This document shows, piece by piece, positions 9,446-17,565 of a DNA stretch of 64,000 nt. The stretch spans positions 62,001 to 126,000 of the forward strand of contig CBFIBG010000052.1 of assembly GCA_965660815.1 (NCBI GenBank), in the 5' to 3' direction. Positions within the stretch are counted from its first letter, which is position 1. Each line of letters begins with the position of its first letter. A model generated the notes under the pieces. That model saw only the letters and a program-made list of their open reading frames with translations, was not told where the DNA came from and made no database searches. The translations under genes were made by a program, and so were the position numbers. This stretch comes from Glaciecola sp965660815 (GTDB lineage: Bacteria > Pseudomonadota > Gammaproteobacteria > Enterobacterales > Alteromonadaceae).

Positions 9446-10384
9446 ATGTCTGTAACTAAAGAACATTCAAACGGTGTGTTAGCGTGTCAAAACGCAATAT
9501 GCTATTCGGGCTATAGACCTGGGCAAAGTCCGGGTTTAAAAATTTACCCTTCTTACTCTCAAATTTTAGAAGACTTGCTGATTCTAAAAGACAGATGGCA
9601 TTACTTGCGGCTGTATGACAGCGGCCCTCATGCTCAGCTTGTTCTTGAGGTGGTGAAGCGTGAGCGACTTCCTTTTAAAGTTTTGCTAGGGATGGATCTT
9701 GCTGCAGAGCAGTCTAATCCTAATTGTCCTTGGGGTGCTTATTTTAGTGATGAACACCTTGCAGATAACGTTAAAAGCAACGATGAAGAACTTCAAAGGG
9801 CCGTATATTTGCTAAGACATTACCCTAACCAACTTTGTGGGGTCTCAGTAGGAAATGAAGCCAGTGTTGATTGGACAGACCACAAAGTCAGTACCCAAAG
9901 ACTTGTTTTTTTCGCTGAGCATTTGAAGACTTTAAATGCATGTCCAGTGACATTTTGTGAAAATTATGTGCCATGGGCAAACGGTCAACTAGACCAATTA
10001 GCTTCCGTGGTCGATTTCATATCGCTCCACTCTTATCCCGTATGGGAGTCAGTATCCGTGGATCAAGCAATGGAATACACAAAGCAAAATTATGCCAGCG
10101 TCGCGAATAGGTTTGCCGATAAACAAGTGATTATTACAGAGGCAGGCTGGACATCAAATGCTAATGGACAAGGCTTTCCAGCGGAGTTTGCAAACGAAGA
10201 TTGGCAGACTAAATACTGTGTCGAATTGATGCAATGGAGTCAACAAGAGAACAAGGTTGTATTTTTGTTCGAGGCGTTCGATGAAGCATGGAAGGGGTCA
10301 TGCGATCCTCTTGAGCCGGAAAAGCATTGGGGAATTTATAAAGAAGACAGAACAGCAAAGGCGGTGGTTGAAAAGCTGCTATAA
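9446..10384 (+). CDS. Second GH17-like protein, divergent paralogue
   Basis: A second GH17-type barrel of 312 residues. The putative acid/base is in VSVGNEAS (Glu138) and the nucleophile in IITEAGWT (Glu232). The late-strand motif FLFEAFDEAWKG and the ending HWGIYKEDRTAK match the family. It also lacks a signal peptide. AGGAG lies 8 bases before the ATG. The 111-base gap from the first GH17 gene leaves room for a separate promoter, but the same strand and theme suggest a shared role. The two GH17 proteins look distant from each other outside the motifs, so they are probably not a recent duplication and may differ in chain-length preference. Confidence 0.8.
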   Translation: MSVTKEHSNGVLACQNAICYSGYRPGQSPGLKIYPSYSQILEDLLILKDRWHYLRLYDSGPHAQLVLEVVKRERLPFKVLLGMDLAAEQSNPNCPWGAYFSDEHLADNVKSNDEELQRAVYLLRHYPNQLCGVSVGNEASVDWTDHKVSTQRLVFFAEHLKTLNACPVTFCENYVPWANGQLDQLASVVDFISLHSYPVWESVSVDQAMEYTKQNYASVANRFADKQVIITEAGWTSNANGQGFPAEFANEDWQTKYCVELMQWSQQENKVVFLFEAFDEAWKGSCDPLEPEKHWGIYKEDRTAKAVVEKLL

Positions 10385-10399
10385 GACCCGGCCAATATG

Positions 10400-10430
10400 G
10401 GTCTGAAAGATAATAAACTTTCAGACCTTT
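10400..10430 (+). terminator. Intrinsic terminator after the glucan cluster
   Basis: Perfect 10-bp arms GGTCTGAAAG/CTTTCAGACC with an 8-base loop, followed by TTT-C-TT. It ends the plus-strand GH17 transcript 15 bases past its stop codon. Confidence 0.75.
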
Positions 10431-10499
10431 CTAATTTAGCATCCATTTTCAGCGTTAACGAGTTGAATCATGCCTCTAATATACAGCGGCAGTAGTTGG

Positions 10500-11843
10500 T
10501 TAGTTAATAGCTGGTTTTACATAAAACGGGAAATTTGCATGAGCTGCATTACCTTGTCCGTCATATGCGAACACGTATAAACGATACGCCCCTTCTTCCT
10601 CGGGGGCATAGAATTCTATTTCGCTTGAAAATTCAGATTTCTCAACGGGCACTACTTTTGGCACGTACTCTTTGTCACCGCCCACATTTTGCGAAGTGGT
10701 TTCATTTCTTATTTCCCATTTATAACTAATTTTATCGCTCTCAGGATCGTTGACACTTACTTTAGCGTTATACTTGTCGCTAGCGAATAAAGATAGATTG
10801 TCAAACGCACTTCTGCCATTAATTTTAATGGGCGAGATAGAAGGTGTGCGATTGGTCGGGTACTCTCCAGTCCATATATATTGCATTATATCAACCACTT
10901 CTGTACGCTCACCAGAATCTAAAAACATGCCATACCACGTAGATGTTTTTTCCTGTTTCTGACCCCATAGAAATACATAATTGCCAATTGCTGTATCGGC
11001 GTAGGGTTCAAGTACTTCTTCATAACTTTTAATGTAGTTCTCTGCTTTTTCTGTACTGGTATTCTCTACCGGTGCCCCCCACTTCGTTTCAAATACTTCC
11101 CAATGGCCCACCGACCCCCATTCTGTTACGAAGTAAGGACCTGTAAAATTGTCCTCTTTGATGTACTTAGGCAAGTTCACAACGTCTGCATACATTTGAA
11201 AACTAATGAAATCTAACGCGGGTGCCCGCTGTTTAATATCATTCACTGCTCTTCTATCGTAGCCAGCAAGCGCTGTAGTAGTTGGGTGGTATGGATCGAG
11301 TTCGTTAATCATTAACGCAGTTTCATTGACTGCATCAAATACTCTGGAGTTGCTATAGTCAAAATTAACCTCGTTACCAATTATCCATGTTAACAAGGCG
11401 GGATGATCTTTATATTTTAAAACTCGCTCACGATTTTCAGCCAATTGTTTGGCGACAGCTTCTGGGTCGTTATAATCAAATCCGTGGCGCTCCCGTGCAA
11501 ATTCTAAACATAGTGAGACGGTCATTCCAAGCTCATATGCTCTGTCGAGAAGTTGCTGCGCTGGCTCTACATGGTCGTCTACTGCCCATGTTCTAACACT
11601 GTTACCACCATACGTTCTTATCTGCTCTAAATCCGTTGTATTTAAGCCAGCACCTTTAACCTGATATGGCTCTCCACCTCTTAGCAACTGGTAGCCGGTG
11701 GGCGTTTCGACAATTTCAACTTTGATTGGTCCGACCGTGTTTTGCAAATTGTCTTCTTTAAAAGTCCGAGTACTTTCAGCTTTGCAAGACAACAGAAAAA
11801 CCGTTAAAAAAATAATAATAAATTTTACGTGCTTTACTGGCAT
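10500..11843 (-). CDS. Lipoprotein glycoside hydrolase with GH2-like TIM barrel and C-terminal Ig-like domain
   Basis: A 447-residue outer-envelope lipoprotein. The signal ends in the lipobox LLSC (Cys20) with Lys at +2, compatible with outer-membrane sorting. Residues about 50-330 resemble the catalytic barrel of GH2/GH5-like enzymes: IRTYGGNSVRTW, then WIIGNEVN (putative acid/base Glu158) and YFVTEWGS (putative nucleophile Glu241). About 335-445 looks like an Ig/PKD-like module (VNDPESDKISYKWEI, FAYDGQGNA). The beta-sandwich domains of full GH2 enzymes are absent. It converges on the GH17 genes, so a role in the same beta-glucan metabolism is inferred. The exact CAZy family is not settled. 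Confidence 0.68.
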   Translation of the reverse strand: MPVKHVKFIIIFLTVFLLSCKAESTRTFKEDNLQNTVGPIKVEIVETPTGYQLLRGGEPYQVKGAGLNTTDLEQIRTYGGNSVRTWAVDDHVEPAQQLLDRAYELGMTVSLCLEFARERHGFDYNDPEAVAKQLAENRERVLKYKDHPALLTWIIGNEVNFDYSNSRVFDAVNETALMINELDPYHPTTTALAGYDRRAVNDIKQRAPALDFISFQMYADVVNLPKYIKEDNFTGPYFVTEWGSVGHWEVFETKWGAPVENTSTEKAENYIKSYEEVLEPYADTAIGNYVFLWGQKQEKTSTWYGMFLDSGERTEVVDIMQYIWTGEYPTNRTPSISPIKINGRSAFDNLSLFASDKYNAKVSVNDPESDKISYKWEIRNETTSQNVGGDKEYVPKVVPVEKSEFSSEIEFYAPEEEGAYRLYVFAYDGQGNAAHANFPFYVKPAIN

Positions 11844-12271
11844 TGATGTGCTCTCAAACGAAACTGTTTTTTAAACAAAAATTAACAATTCTTTATTTTG
11901 TACACAAATATGCTTACGACAACGAAAATAAGATAAGTTGGTTGACAGGCGCGATAATTAGGATTGAGATGTCCAGCTTGTGTTTTGCATACGTATGCAA
12001 TATGATCAGGGTTGGTTATTGGAAAGTATAAAAAATGTTAATAAATGGTATATATCTGATTAAGTATTATACTATTAATCATAGTAACCATGGGTAGAGT
12101 TTTGCCACTGAGAAGCTATTGTTTTTGAATGAATTTAAAAAGCTAAGTTATGCGTAATTTGAGTCAAAGCTTCATGATTTATTAAGTTGATTTGAAGTAT
12201 AAAAGTACGATCTGAATGAGTTTTGTAATGCAAAGTATGAACTGATAAACATCAGTCAATAGAAGGTTAAA
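11844..12271. other. Divergent intergenic region, 428 bases
   Basis: It holds the 16-bp palindrome described separately and otherwise AT-rich sequence with no gene I can support. It must contain promoters for both flanking genes. Confidence 0.5.
11985..12000. promoter_or_regulatory. Perfect 16-bp palindrome, candidate operator
   Basis: TTGCATACGTATGCAA is fully self-complementary. It lies in the divergent region between the glycoside-hydrolase lipoprotein (start 11843) and a LytTR regulator (start 12272). The position and symmetry suit a dimeric repressor site. No cognate regulator is identified. Confidence 0.45.
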
Positions 12272-13117
12272 ATGATGCGGGTTCTTCGAACAATCGTTGC
12301 CGATGATGAGCCACTGGCAGCCCAATACTTGGTTACCAAGTTGTCCAATCATCCTCAAATAGAAATCGTAGCCGTTTGTAAGAATGGCCATGAAGTCATT
12401 AACGCCGTATACGAGTTTGATCCAGACTTGCTTTTTTTAGACATACAGATGCCCGGATGTACCGGGCTAGAGGTGGTGAAGAAACTTCAATCAGATACTA
12501 TGCCTTTAGTCATTTTTGCAACGGCTTATGAAAAATATGCGCTCAATGCCTTCGATGCAAATGCAGTGGATTATATCTTAAAACCAATACAGACCAGTCG
12601 TTTAACAGTTGCCATTGATCGTGCGCTCACTCGTTATGTCAATATGAAAGGTTTTCGAGAGAATCAGAAAGGGGATGTCGTAAGTGCGATAACATTTATG
12701 GAAAAGCAAAGGAACAATGTTATTAATTTTACTGAAAAGAGTGTCGTGAATGGCGATTTTTTTCCAACTCCAAATTATGACGAGATAGATAACAAACGTG
12801 TAGTCATTAAAGATCGTGATGAAATTCATCTTTTAAATCAGTCTGACATAGAGTGGATTGATGCAGCTGGAGATTATGTCTGCGTTCATGCAAATGGCGA
12901 TACTCACGTAAAACGATCCACCCTAAAAGAAATGGAGGAAGAACTTAGCTCTGAGATATTTAAGAGGGTTCATCGTTCCACCATAGTCAATTTAAATTAC
13001 GTAGATAAAGTGATTCCTCTTACAAAGGGCGAATATTTTCTGTTACTGGGTAAATACCAAAAGGTGAAAGTTAGTCGAAAATATAAAGAAGTTATCCGAG
13101 CCTTTTTAGAACAGTGA
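12272..13117 (+). CDS. LytTR-family response regulator, orphan paralogue
   Basis: A 281-residue response regulator: receiver domain (about residues 5-125) with acidic pair DD11-12, phospho-acceptor Asp57 in LLFLDIQMPG, and AVDYILKP. A linker of about 55 residues follows, then a LytTR DNA-binding domain (about 175-280) with IEWIDAAGDYVCVH and FKRVHRSTIVNL. GAAGG lies upstream of the start, and the second ATG (12275) is also possible. No kinase gene is adjacent. The protein is strikingly similar to the regulator at 15250-16083, including identical stretches in both domains, which points to duplication. It may share that regulator's kinase. Confidence 0.88.
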   Translation: MMRVLRTIVADDEPLAAQYLVTKLSNHPQIEIVAVCKNGHEVINAVYEFDPDLLFLDIQMPGCTGLEVVKKLQSDTMPLVIFATAYEKYALNAFDANAVDYILKPIQTSRLTVAIDRALTRYVNMKGFRENQKGDVVSAITFMEKQRNNVINFTEKSVVNGDFFPTPNYDEIDNKRVVIKDRDEIHLLNQSDIEWIDAAGDYVCVHANGDTHVKRSTLKEMEEELSSEIFKRVHRSTIVNLNYVDKVIPLTKGEYFLLLGKYQKVKVSRKYKEVIRAFLEQ

Positions 13118-13212
13118 TAGAGCTACTTGAGTCAAAGTTAAAATATTCGATGGGATAATGCATAAAAGATTGAAACAAAAGCCATTGAGCATTTTGTACT
13201 ATGACCATCCAT

Positions 13213-14121
13213 TCATTTCTTCTTTAACACCGTAATGCAAAAATTTGCGGTCACGCTGGTAAGGTCCTTCATCAAATCATCGTGCTTTTCATGTGACAAC
13301 TTCCATTTAAAAGGAGTCATACACAGAAGGTTACGTCTGCTTTTTATACTGTCTAAAGACATATTAAATTCAAGGTTAGTCTGTTTCGTTATTTCCCAAT
13401 TATCATAATTTTTCGTCGACACGATATGCTCTTCGGGAACGTCATATAGAAGTGATTTTAATTCATATAGATGTTTAGCAGCGGGTTCTACTTTGATCCA
13501 TAAACCGCCTTGCTTAACCACATTAGTCACTTCTGATTCGCTGCTAGGGGCAAATATCTGAAGGCATATATCTACTGAGTCCGAAATGATCGGCAAATTA
13601 TAGCAGCTGGCCACAGCAAACTGATGGCTGAAATTGTGCTTTACTTGCATTCTTTTACTGGCTTTTGCAATTGCGTATTTAGATATGTCTACGCCCAACG
13701 TTTGGAGTTTTCCCCCTTTTTTATTGAGCTCAGACGTCAGATTAGCAAGGTAATAGCCTTCACCGCAGCCTATATCCAGAATTTTCATCGTATCCTCTAT
13801 TTGCTCATAGGGTACAAAATGAAATAACAAGTCGGTAAGACTGTTTAGTAATGGTCTAAAGTGACCCTCATTCAAAAAAGCTATCCTTGCAGCAATCATC
13901 TCTTTGCTATCGCCCGGTTCTTTGCTATTTTTTTGATTCGCTAAAAGAAGATTTACGTAACCTTCTTTTGCAACATCAAAACAGTGACGATTCTCGCATT
14001 GCCATGTGCTCACTAGGTGGGGCTCTGCTGGTAAGTCGTTTCGGCTTATTGTTAGCTGGTCAACATCAGAGGTAGGGGATAGAGGGAGCTTGCAGTTTGG
14101 ACAAGACCAAAAATAATTCAT
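13213..14121 (-). CDS. rlmA: 23S rRNA (guanine-N1)-methyltransferase RlmA
   Basis: SAM-dependent methyltransferase, RlmA type, which modifies G745 in 23S rRNA helix 35. The N-terminal zinc-finger region has CPNC at about residues 8-11 and CENRHCFD at about 42-49. The family signature EGYVNLLLANQKNSKEPGDSKEMI follows. The Rossmann motif ILDIGCGEGYYL comes next, at about residue 115. At 302 residues it is slightly longer than the E. coli enzyme. The start codon overlaps the stop of the upstream receiver gene (ATGA), implying translational coupling to a CheY-like gene, an unusual partner. Confidence 0.88.
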   Translation of the reverse strand: MNYFWSCPNCKLPLSPTSDVDQLTISRNDLPAEPHLVSTWQCENRHCFDVAKEGYVNLLLANQKNSKEPGDSKEMIAARIAFLNEGHFRPLLNSLTDLLFHFVPYEQIEDTMKILDIGCGEGYYLANLTSELNKKGGKLQTLGVDISKYAIAKASKRMQVKHNFSHQFAVASCYNLPIISDSVDICLQIFAPSSESEVTNVVKQGGLWIKVEPAAKHLYELKSLLYDVPEEHIVSTKNYDNWEITKQTNLEFNMSLDSIKSRRNLLCMTPFKWKLSHEKHDDLMKDLTSVTANFCITVLKKK

Positions 14122-14531
14122 GGCTTGGCTTTTTTCATTTGCTTGAGCATTTTTGTCACCCTAGACTCAAGATCGCTAGGTCGAAACGGTTTGGATAAGT
14201 AGTCAGAAACACCAGCGTCTAGTGCCTTCATACCGAGGCTTTTTTCGGTCGTAGCCGTCAATAACAACATAGGAATATCTTTAAGTTGAGTAGATTCTTT
14301 AATTCTCGTCAGTAATTCTAACCCATTCATCTTGGGCATCTCCCAATCACAAATTATCAAATCTATCGGCTTTTTTTCCAATATTTTCCAAGCAGATTCG
14401 CCGTCGAACGCAATTTCAACGTTTTTAACACCCATATTTCTTAATGAAACCCTCACAAGAGTGAGTATTGCCTCCATATCGTCTACTACAAGAATACGTA
14501 TTTTATCAAGTAGGTCGATGGGGTCTTTCAT
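14118..14531 (-). CDS. Single-domain CheY-like response regulator
   Basis: A stand-alone receiver domain of 137 residues with no output domain. Acidic pocket VVDD at 15-18, phospho-acceptor Asp62 in LIICDWEMP, switch Thr in LLLTATT, and Lys in YLSKPF. I chose the ATG at 14531 (MKDPIDLLDK) because an earlier start at 14600 would overlap the upstream gene and add an unrelated N-terminus. Its stop overlaps rlmA's start by 4 bases. Such proteins relay phosphate to motors or to other kinases; no chemotaxis or flagellar gene is nearby, so the partner is unknown. Confidence 0.82.
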   Translation of the reverse strand: MKDPIDLLDKIRILVVDDMEAILTLVRVSLRNMGVKNVEIAFDGESAWKILEKKPIDLIICDWEMPKMNGLELLTRIKESTQLKDIPMLLLTATTEKSLGMKALDAGVSDYLSKPFRPSDLESRVTKMLKQMKKAKP

Positions 14532-14553
14532 AATACTCTGACTAACCTCATAA

Positions 14554-15087
14554 TTACCACATAAGGTCGTCTGGAACTGCGAAGTCTGCGTAAGGATCAT
14601 CCTCTACGGATTTAGGATCCTCAGGCTCCTTTATATTAATTATATAAGATTCATCTCTTTGAGCTATCTTATTTGCAACGCTCGTTGGGATAATACAATA
14701 CTCTTGGGGTTTTAGTTCAACGTCTAATACTACCGCTAAATGTCCATCTAAAAGTTGATTGCGTTGAAGCTCTGATACATATAAATGCTTTATCACAGAC
14801 CCGTGAGTGAAATTATACTTGATATCTGACTTCCCAGTTGGTTGCTTATTCAAACTGATCAGTTGTTTGATTTGGGCTTTAATTTCTTTTTCTTTTATTT
14901 GTTGGTTTTGTTGCTCATTAAGGGCTTTTGCCTTTTCGACTTGAGCTTGCTTATTCGCCTCTACCGATGCTTTTACTTCTTTGGCCAAGTCTCTGGATTT
15001 CTTTGACCCTTTCTTTACCTTGTTTAACTTTTTCTTATTTACTAATCCAGCTTTGAGCATTTGCTCTTGAAGCGTCATTTTAGCCAT
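14554..15087 (-). CDS. DUF2058 (YaiL-like) nucleic-acid-associated protein
   Basis: A 177-residue member of the DUF2058/YaiL family, annotated in some genomes as nucleoprotein/polynucleotide-associated enzyme; its function is not established. The family start MTLQEQMLKAGLVNKKK is present. It is followed by a long Lys/Glu/Gln-rich, likely coiled-coil stretch (about residues 20-85). The conserved C-terminal part has YNFTHGSVIKHLYV and YCIIPTSVANKI. It ends 22 bases before the start of the CheY-like gene, so the DUF2058 - receiver - rlmA trio is likely one transcript. Confidence 0.85.
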   Translation of the reverse strand: MAKMTLQEQMLKAGLVNKKKLNKVKKGSKKSRDLAKEVKASVEANKQAQVEKAKALNEQQNQQIKEKEIKAQIKQLISLNKQPTGKSDIKYNFTHGSVIKHLYVSELQRNQLLDGHLAVVLDVELKPQEYCIIPTSVANKIAQRDESYIINIKEPEDPKSVEDDPYADFAVPDDLMW

Positions 15088-15249
15088 ATTTAAATTTCCC
15101 TGTTTTTGTATATGGTAGCGTTACTATTATTTTTAATAAAGTATGAATCTGTAAACCTAAAAAGACTAGACTAATAGCTGAGAACCTGACTTGGTAGTAA
15201 TTTTTCGAAATTCAATCGGTTAAGTTTATCAAGTGATATATTTTCTTTA

Positions 15250-16083
15250 TTAATTTGCTAAAAAGTCCTTGATAATTTCTTTGTAATTTCTGCTTACTTT
15301 TATTTTTTCGTGCTCACCTAATTGAAGGAAAAACTCGCCTTTCGTTCTAGGTAAAACTTTGGTAATTGAGTTTAAGTTCACTATAGTGGAGCGATGAACG
15401 CGCTTGAACATATCGGGATCTAATTCTTCTAGCAGTTCTTTAAGTGTAATGCGTTTTATGTGAGTTTCTCCATTAGAGTGGATGCAAGCATAATCGCCCG
15501 CTGCGTCTATCCACTGTATTTGATCTTGCTCAAGTATGTGGATCTCGTCTCTATCTTTCACTACTATCTTCGAATAAGAGTTAGGTTTTTCCGCTGCTTT
15601 ATCTTGCTCGATAGATTCGGATGATTCTGATGCTCCCTCGGCATAAGGTGTCTTATTTTTAATTTCTTCAGTTGCGTTTAGTAAAGCTTGTTTATTGTCT
15701 TGTTGCGTATTTAAACTCAATCGTTGTGAAGCTCTTTCAACGGCCCTTTTTATTCTTTCGTCATCTATTGGCTTTAATATGTAGTCAACTGCATTGGCAT
15801 TAAATGCATCAATTGCATACTGCTCGTATGCGGTTGCGAATACGACGATTGGCATTAAATCGCTCTGTATCGTTTGTATCACCTCAAGTCCGCTCATTCC
15901 AGGCATTTGGATATCTAAAAACAACAAATCGGGCTGTAATTCCATTACTTTTTCAACCGCTTCTTGGCCATTTTTGCATTCATCGATAACTTCAATATTA
16001 TCTAGTTTGGATAACTTTGCATAAAGTAATTTTAATGCAAGAGGTTCGTCATCAACTATGAGTGTCCTGATCTTGTCCGTCAC
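15250..16083 (-). CDS. LytTR-family response regulator paired with a LytS-like kinase
   Basis: A 277-residue regulator: receiver domain with Asp57 in LLFLDIQMPG and AVDYILKPI, an acidic/Ser-rich linker (about 125-165), and a C-terminal LytTR domain (IQWIDAAGDYACIH, FKRVHRSTIVNL). It lies 10 bases downstream of the histidine kinase gene at 16094-17236, so the two form a two-component system. LytTR proteins bind direct repeats upstream of their targets; none could be assigned here. The near copy at 12272-13117 lacks a kinase neighbour. Confidence 0.9.
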   Translation of the reverse strand: MTDKIRTLIVDDEPLALKLLYAKLSKLDNIEVIDECKNGQEAVEKVMELQPDLLFLDIQMPGMSGLEVIQTIQSDLMPIVVFATAYEQYAIDAFNANAVDYILKPIDDERIKRAVERASQRLSLNTQQDNKQALLNATEEIKNKTPYAEGASESSESIEQDKAAEKPNSYSKIVVKDRDEIHILEQDQIQWIDAAGDYACIHSNGETHIKRITLKELLEELDPDMFKRVHRSTIVNLNSITKVLPRTKGEFFLQLGEHEKIKVSRNYKEIIKDFLAN

Positions 16084-16093
16084 AAATTTACCT

Positions 16094-17236
16094 TCATTCT
16101 TTTTCTAGTGGAATAACGATATGGGTGGAAAGTCCCCCGTTTTCTTTAAATTCAGTCTCTATACTATAGCAATCTTGATAAAGTGCTTTTAATCTTTGGT
16201 TAGTGTTTTTTAGACCTACGCCTTTTCCTTTTGAATCCACTTGAAGCATTTCACTTAAGATGGCTTTTTGCAATTCTCCATTTCCACTGTCTTGGAGCGA
16301 AAGGTTTAAATTGTTTGCTTTAACTGAAGCTTTTATGGTGATGCTGCCGCCGTCTATACTTTGAGCAATAGCATGTTTCATTGAGTTTTCAATAATTGGC
16401 TGTAAAAGTAAACTTGGCACCAGGGCCGATTCGGCTTCATGGCTTATATCTACCACGACTTTAAGTCGATCGCCAAAGCGCGTTTTTTCGATTTCTAGAT
16501 ACAGGTTTAACGCTTCTAACTCATCGATAAGAGGGATTTTTGTGTCAGGATCATTGTCTAACGAGTAGCGCAGGAATTCGCTTAATTGTACGGTCATATC
16601 TTGTGCTTTCTTAGATTCTTCAATTTCAATCAGTGAATTAATTGCATTTAAAGTATTACACAAGAAATGAGGATTTAATTGATATCTAAGCATTTTCAAT
16701 TTGGCATCCCTCGCTTCACTTTGAGCCTGCAGCCTCTTAACGTGCTCTTCTCGTGAGGTTGCTTCAGCTTTTAACATGATCCGATGTTCAAATTGCAGAA
16801 GATCATAGTATCGAATCCAATGAAATAAGCCTGTCCAGCAAAGGAAAATAAAAATGCCACTAAAATACCAGCCACCGAATTCGTCCCATACATCTTCAAA
16901 TCCGGTAAACAGCACGAAAATGTGCATATGAGATATAGTCCATATAAACGCGCAGGCCAGTACTAAAAAAAGTCCAAAAACAAAACGAGAAGTCAGTTTG
17001 ATGTGATCTAGTTTACCAAAGACATAGTGTAGAAAGAGAGAGCAAATAAGTCCTACAACAGCCTGCATTAATACATGACCAACGGTAGCTGCATTTGCTT
17101 CAGCGTACCAAAGTATGAGTGTAAAGAATCCCACTACGCACATGAACAACCAAAAACCCAGTTGCCAGAGCCAAAATCGGTAACGAGAGTACCCGAGTTG
17201 CTCATCTTGAAAATTCATTGGGAAGTTGTATGACAT
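16094..17236 (-). CDS. LytS/YehU-type membrane histidine kinase
   Basis: A 380-residue sensor kinase of the His_kinase (PF06580) class. Four or five hydrophobic segments between about residues 22 and 142 form the membrane domain, with no large periplasmic sensor. A coiled coil (about 150-180) leads into the phospho-acceptor region YQLNPHFLCNTLNAINSL (His190). An ATPase domain follows with PIIENSMKHA (N box) and GKGVGLKNTNQRL (G box). It is first in an operon with the LytTR regulator. The stimulus is unknown; the compact membrane domain suggests sensing within or at the membrane. Confidence 0.9.
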   Translation of the reverse strand: MSYNFPMNFQDEQLGYSRYRFWLWQLGFWLFMCVVGFFTLILWYAEANAATVGHVLMQAVVGLICSLFLHYVFGKLDHIKLTSRFVFGLFLVLACAFIWTISHMHIFVLFTGFEDVWDEFGGWYFSGIFIFLCWTGLFHWIRYYDLLQFEHRIMLKAEATSREEHVKRLQAQSEARDAKLKMLRYQLNPHFLCNTLNAINSLIEIEESKKAQDMTVQLSEFLRYSLDNDPDTKIPLIDELEALNLYLEIEKTRFGDRLKVVVDISHEAESALVPSLLLQPIIENSMKHAIAQSIDGGSITIKASVKANNLNLSLQDSGNGELQKAILSEMLQVDSKGKGVGLKNTNQRLKALYQDCYSIETEFKENGGLSTHIVIPLEKE

Positions 17237-17565
17237 AGAAATTTTCTCATTGATCTTGTCGCTAATGCGTCAAAATAGTTGGGTTTTCGAATTGGAAATA
17301 AAGTTCTTATTCGAAACGTTACTTATTTGTTAAATATTAACAACTAAAATGAGAATAGCCGAATGTTTTTTATCATGGAGGCATTATTAGGTATACGGGT
17401 TGTCCTTTCTCTAACTTGATAGACCTTGAAACTCTATTCTTCTTTGCATCTTAATCTAAAATGAAAACATGATTTCAAAATATGTCTTCAAACATTTGGT
17501 TTTTAAATAGACTAAGCTGTTATGATTTACATTTACACTAACACTTTAATTTATAGAGGATAAAA
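17237..17565. other. Divergent intergenic region, 329 bases
   Basis: It lies between the kinase gene and the ThrE-type exporter. It is AT-rich and must hold promoters for both. TATGAT at 17521-17526 is a possible -10 for the exporter. No gene or clear operator was seen. Confidence 0.4.
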
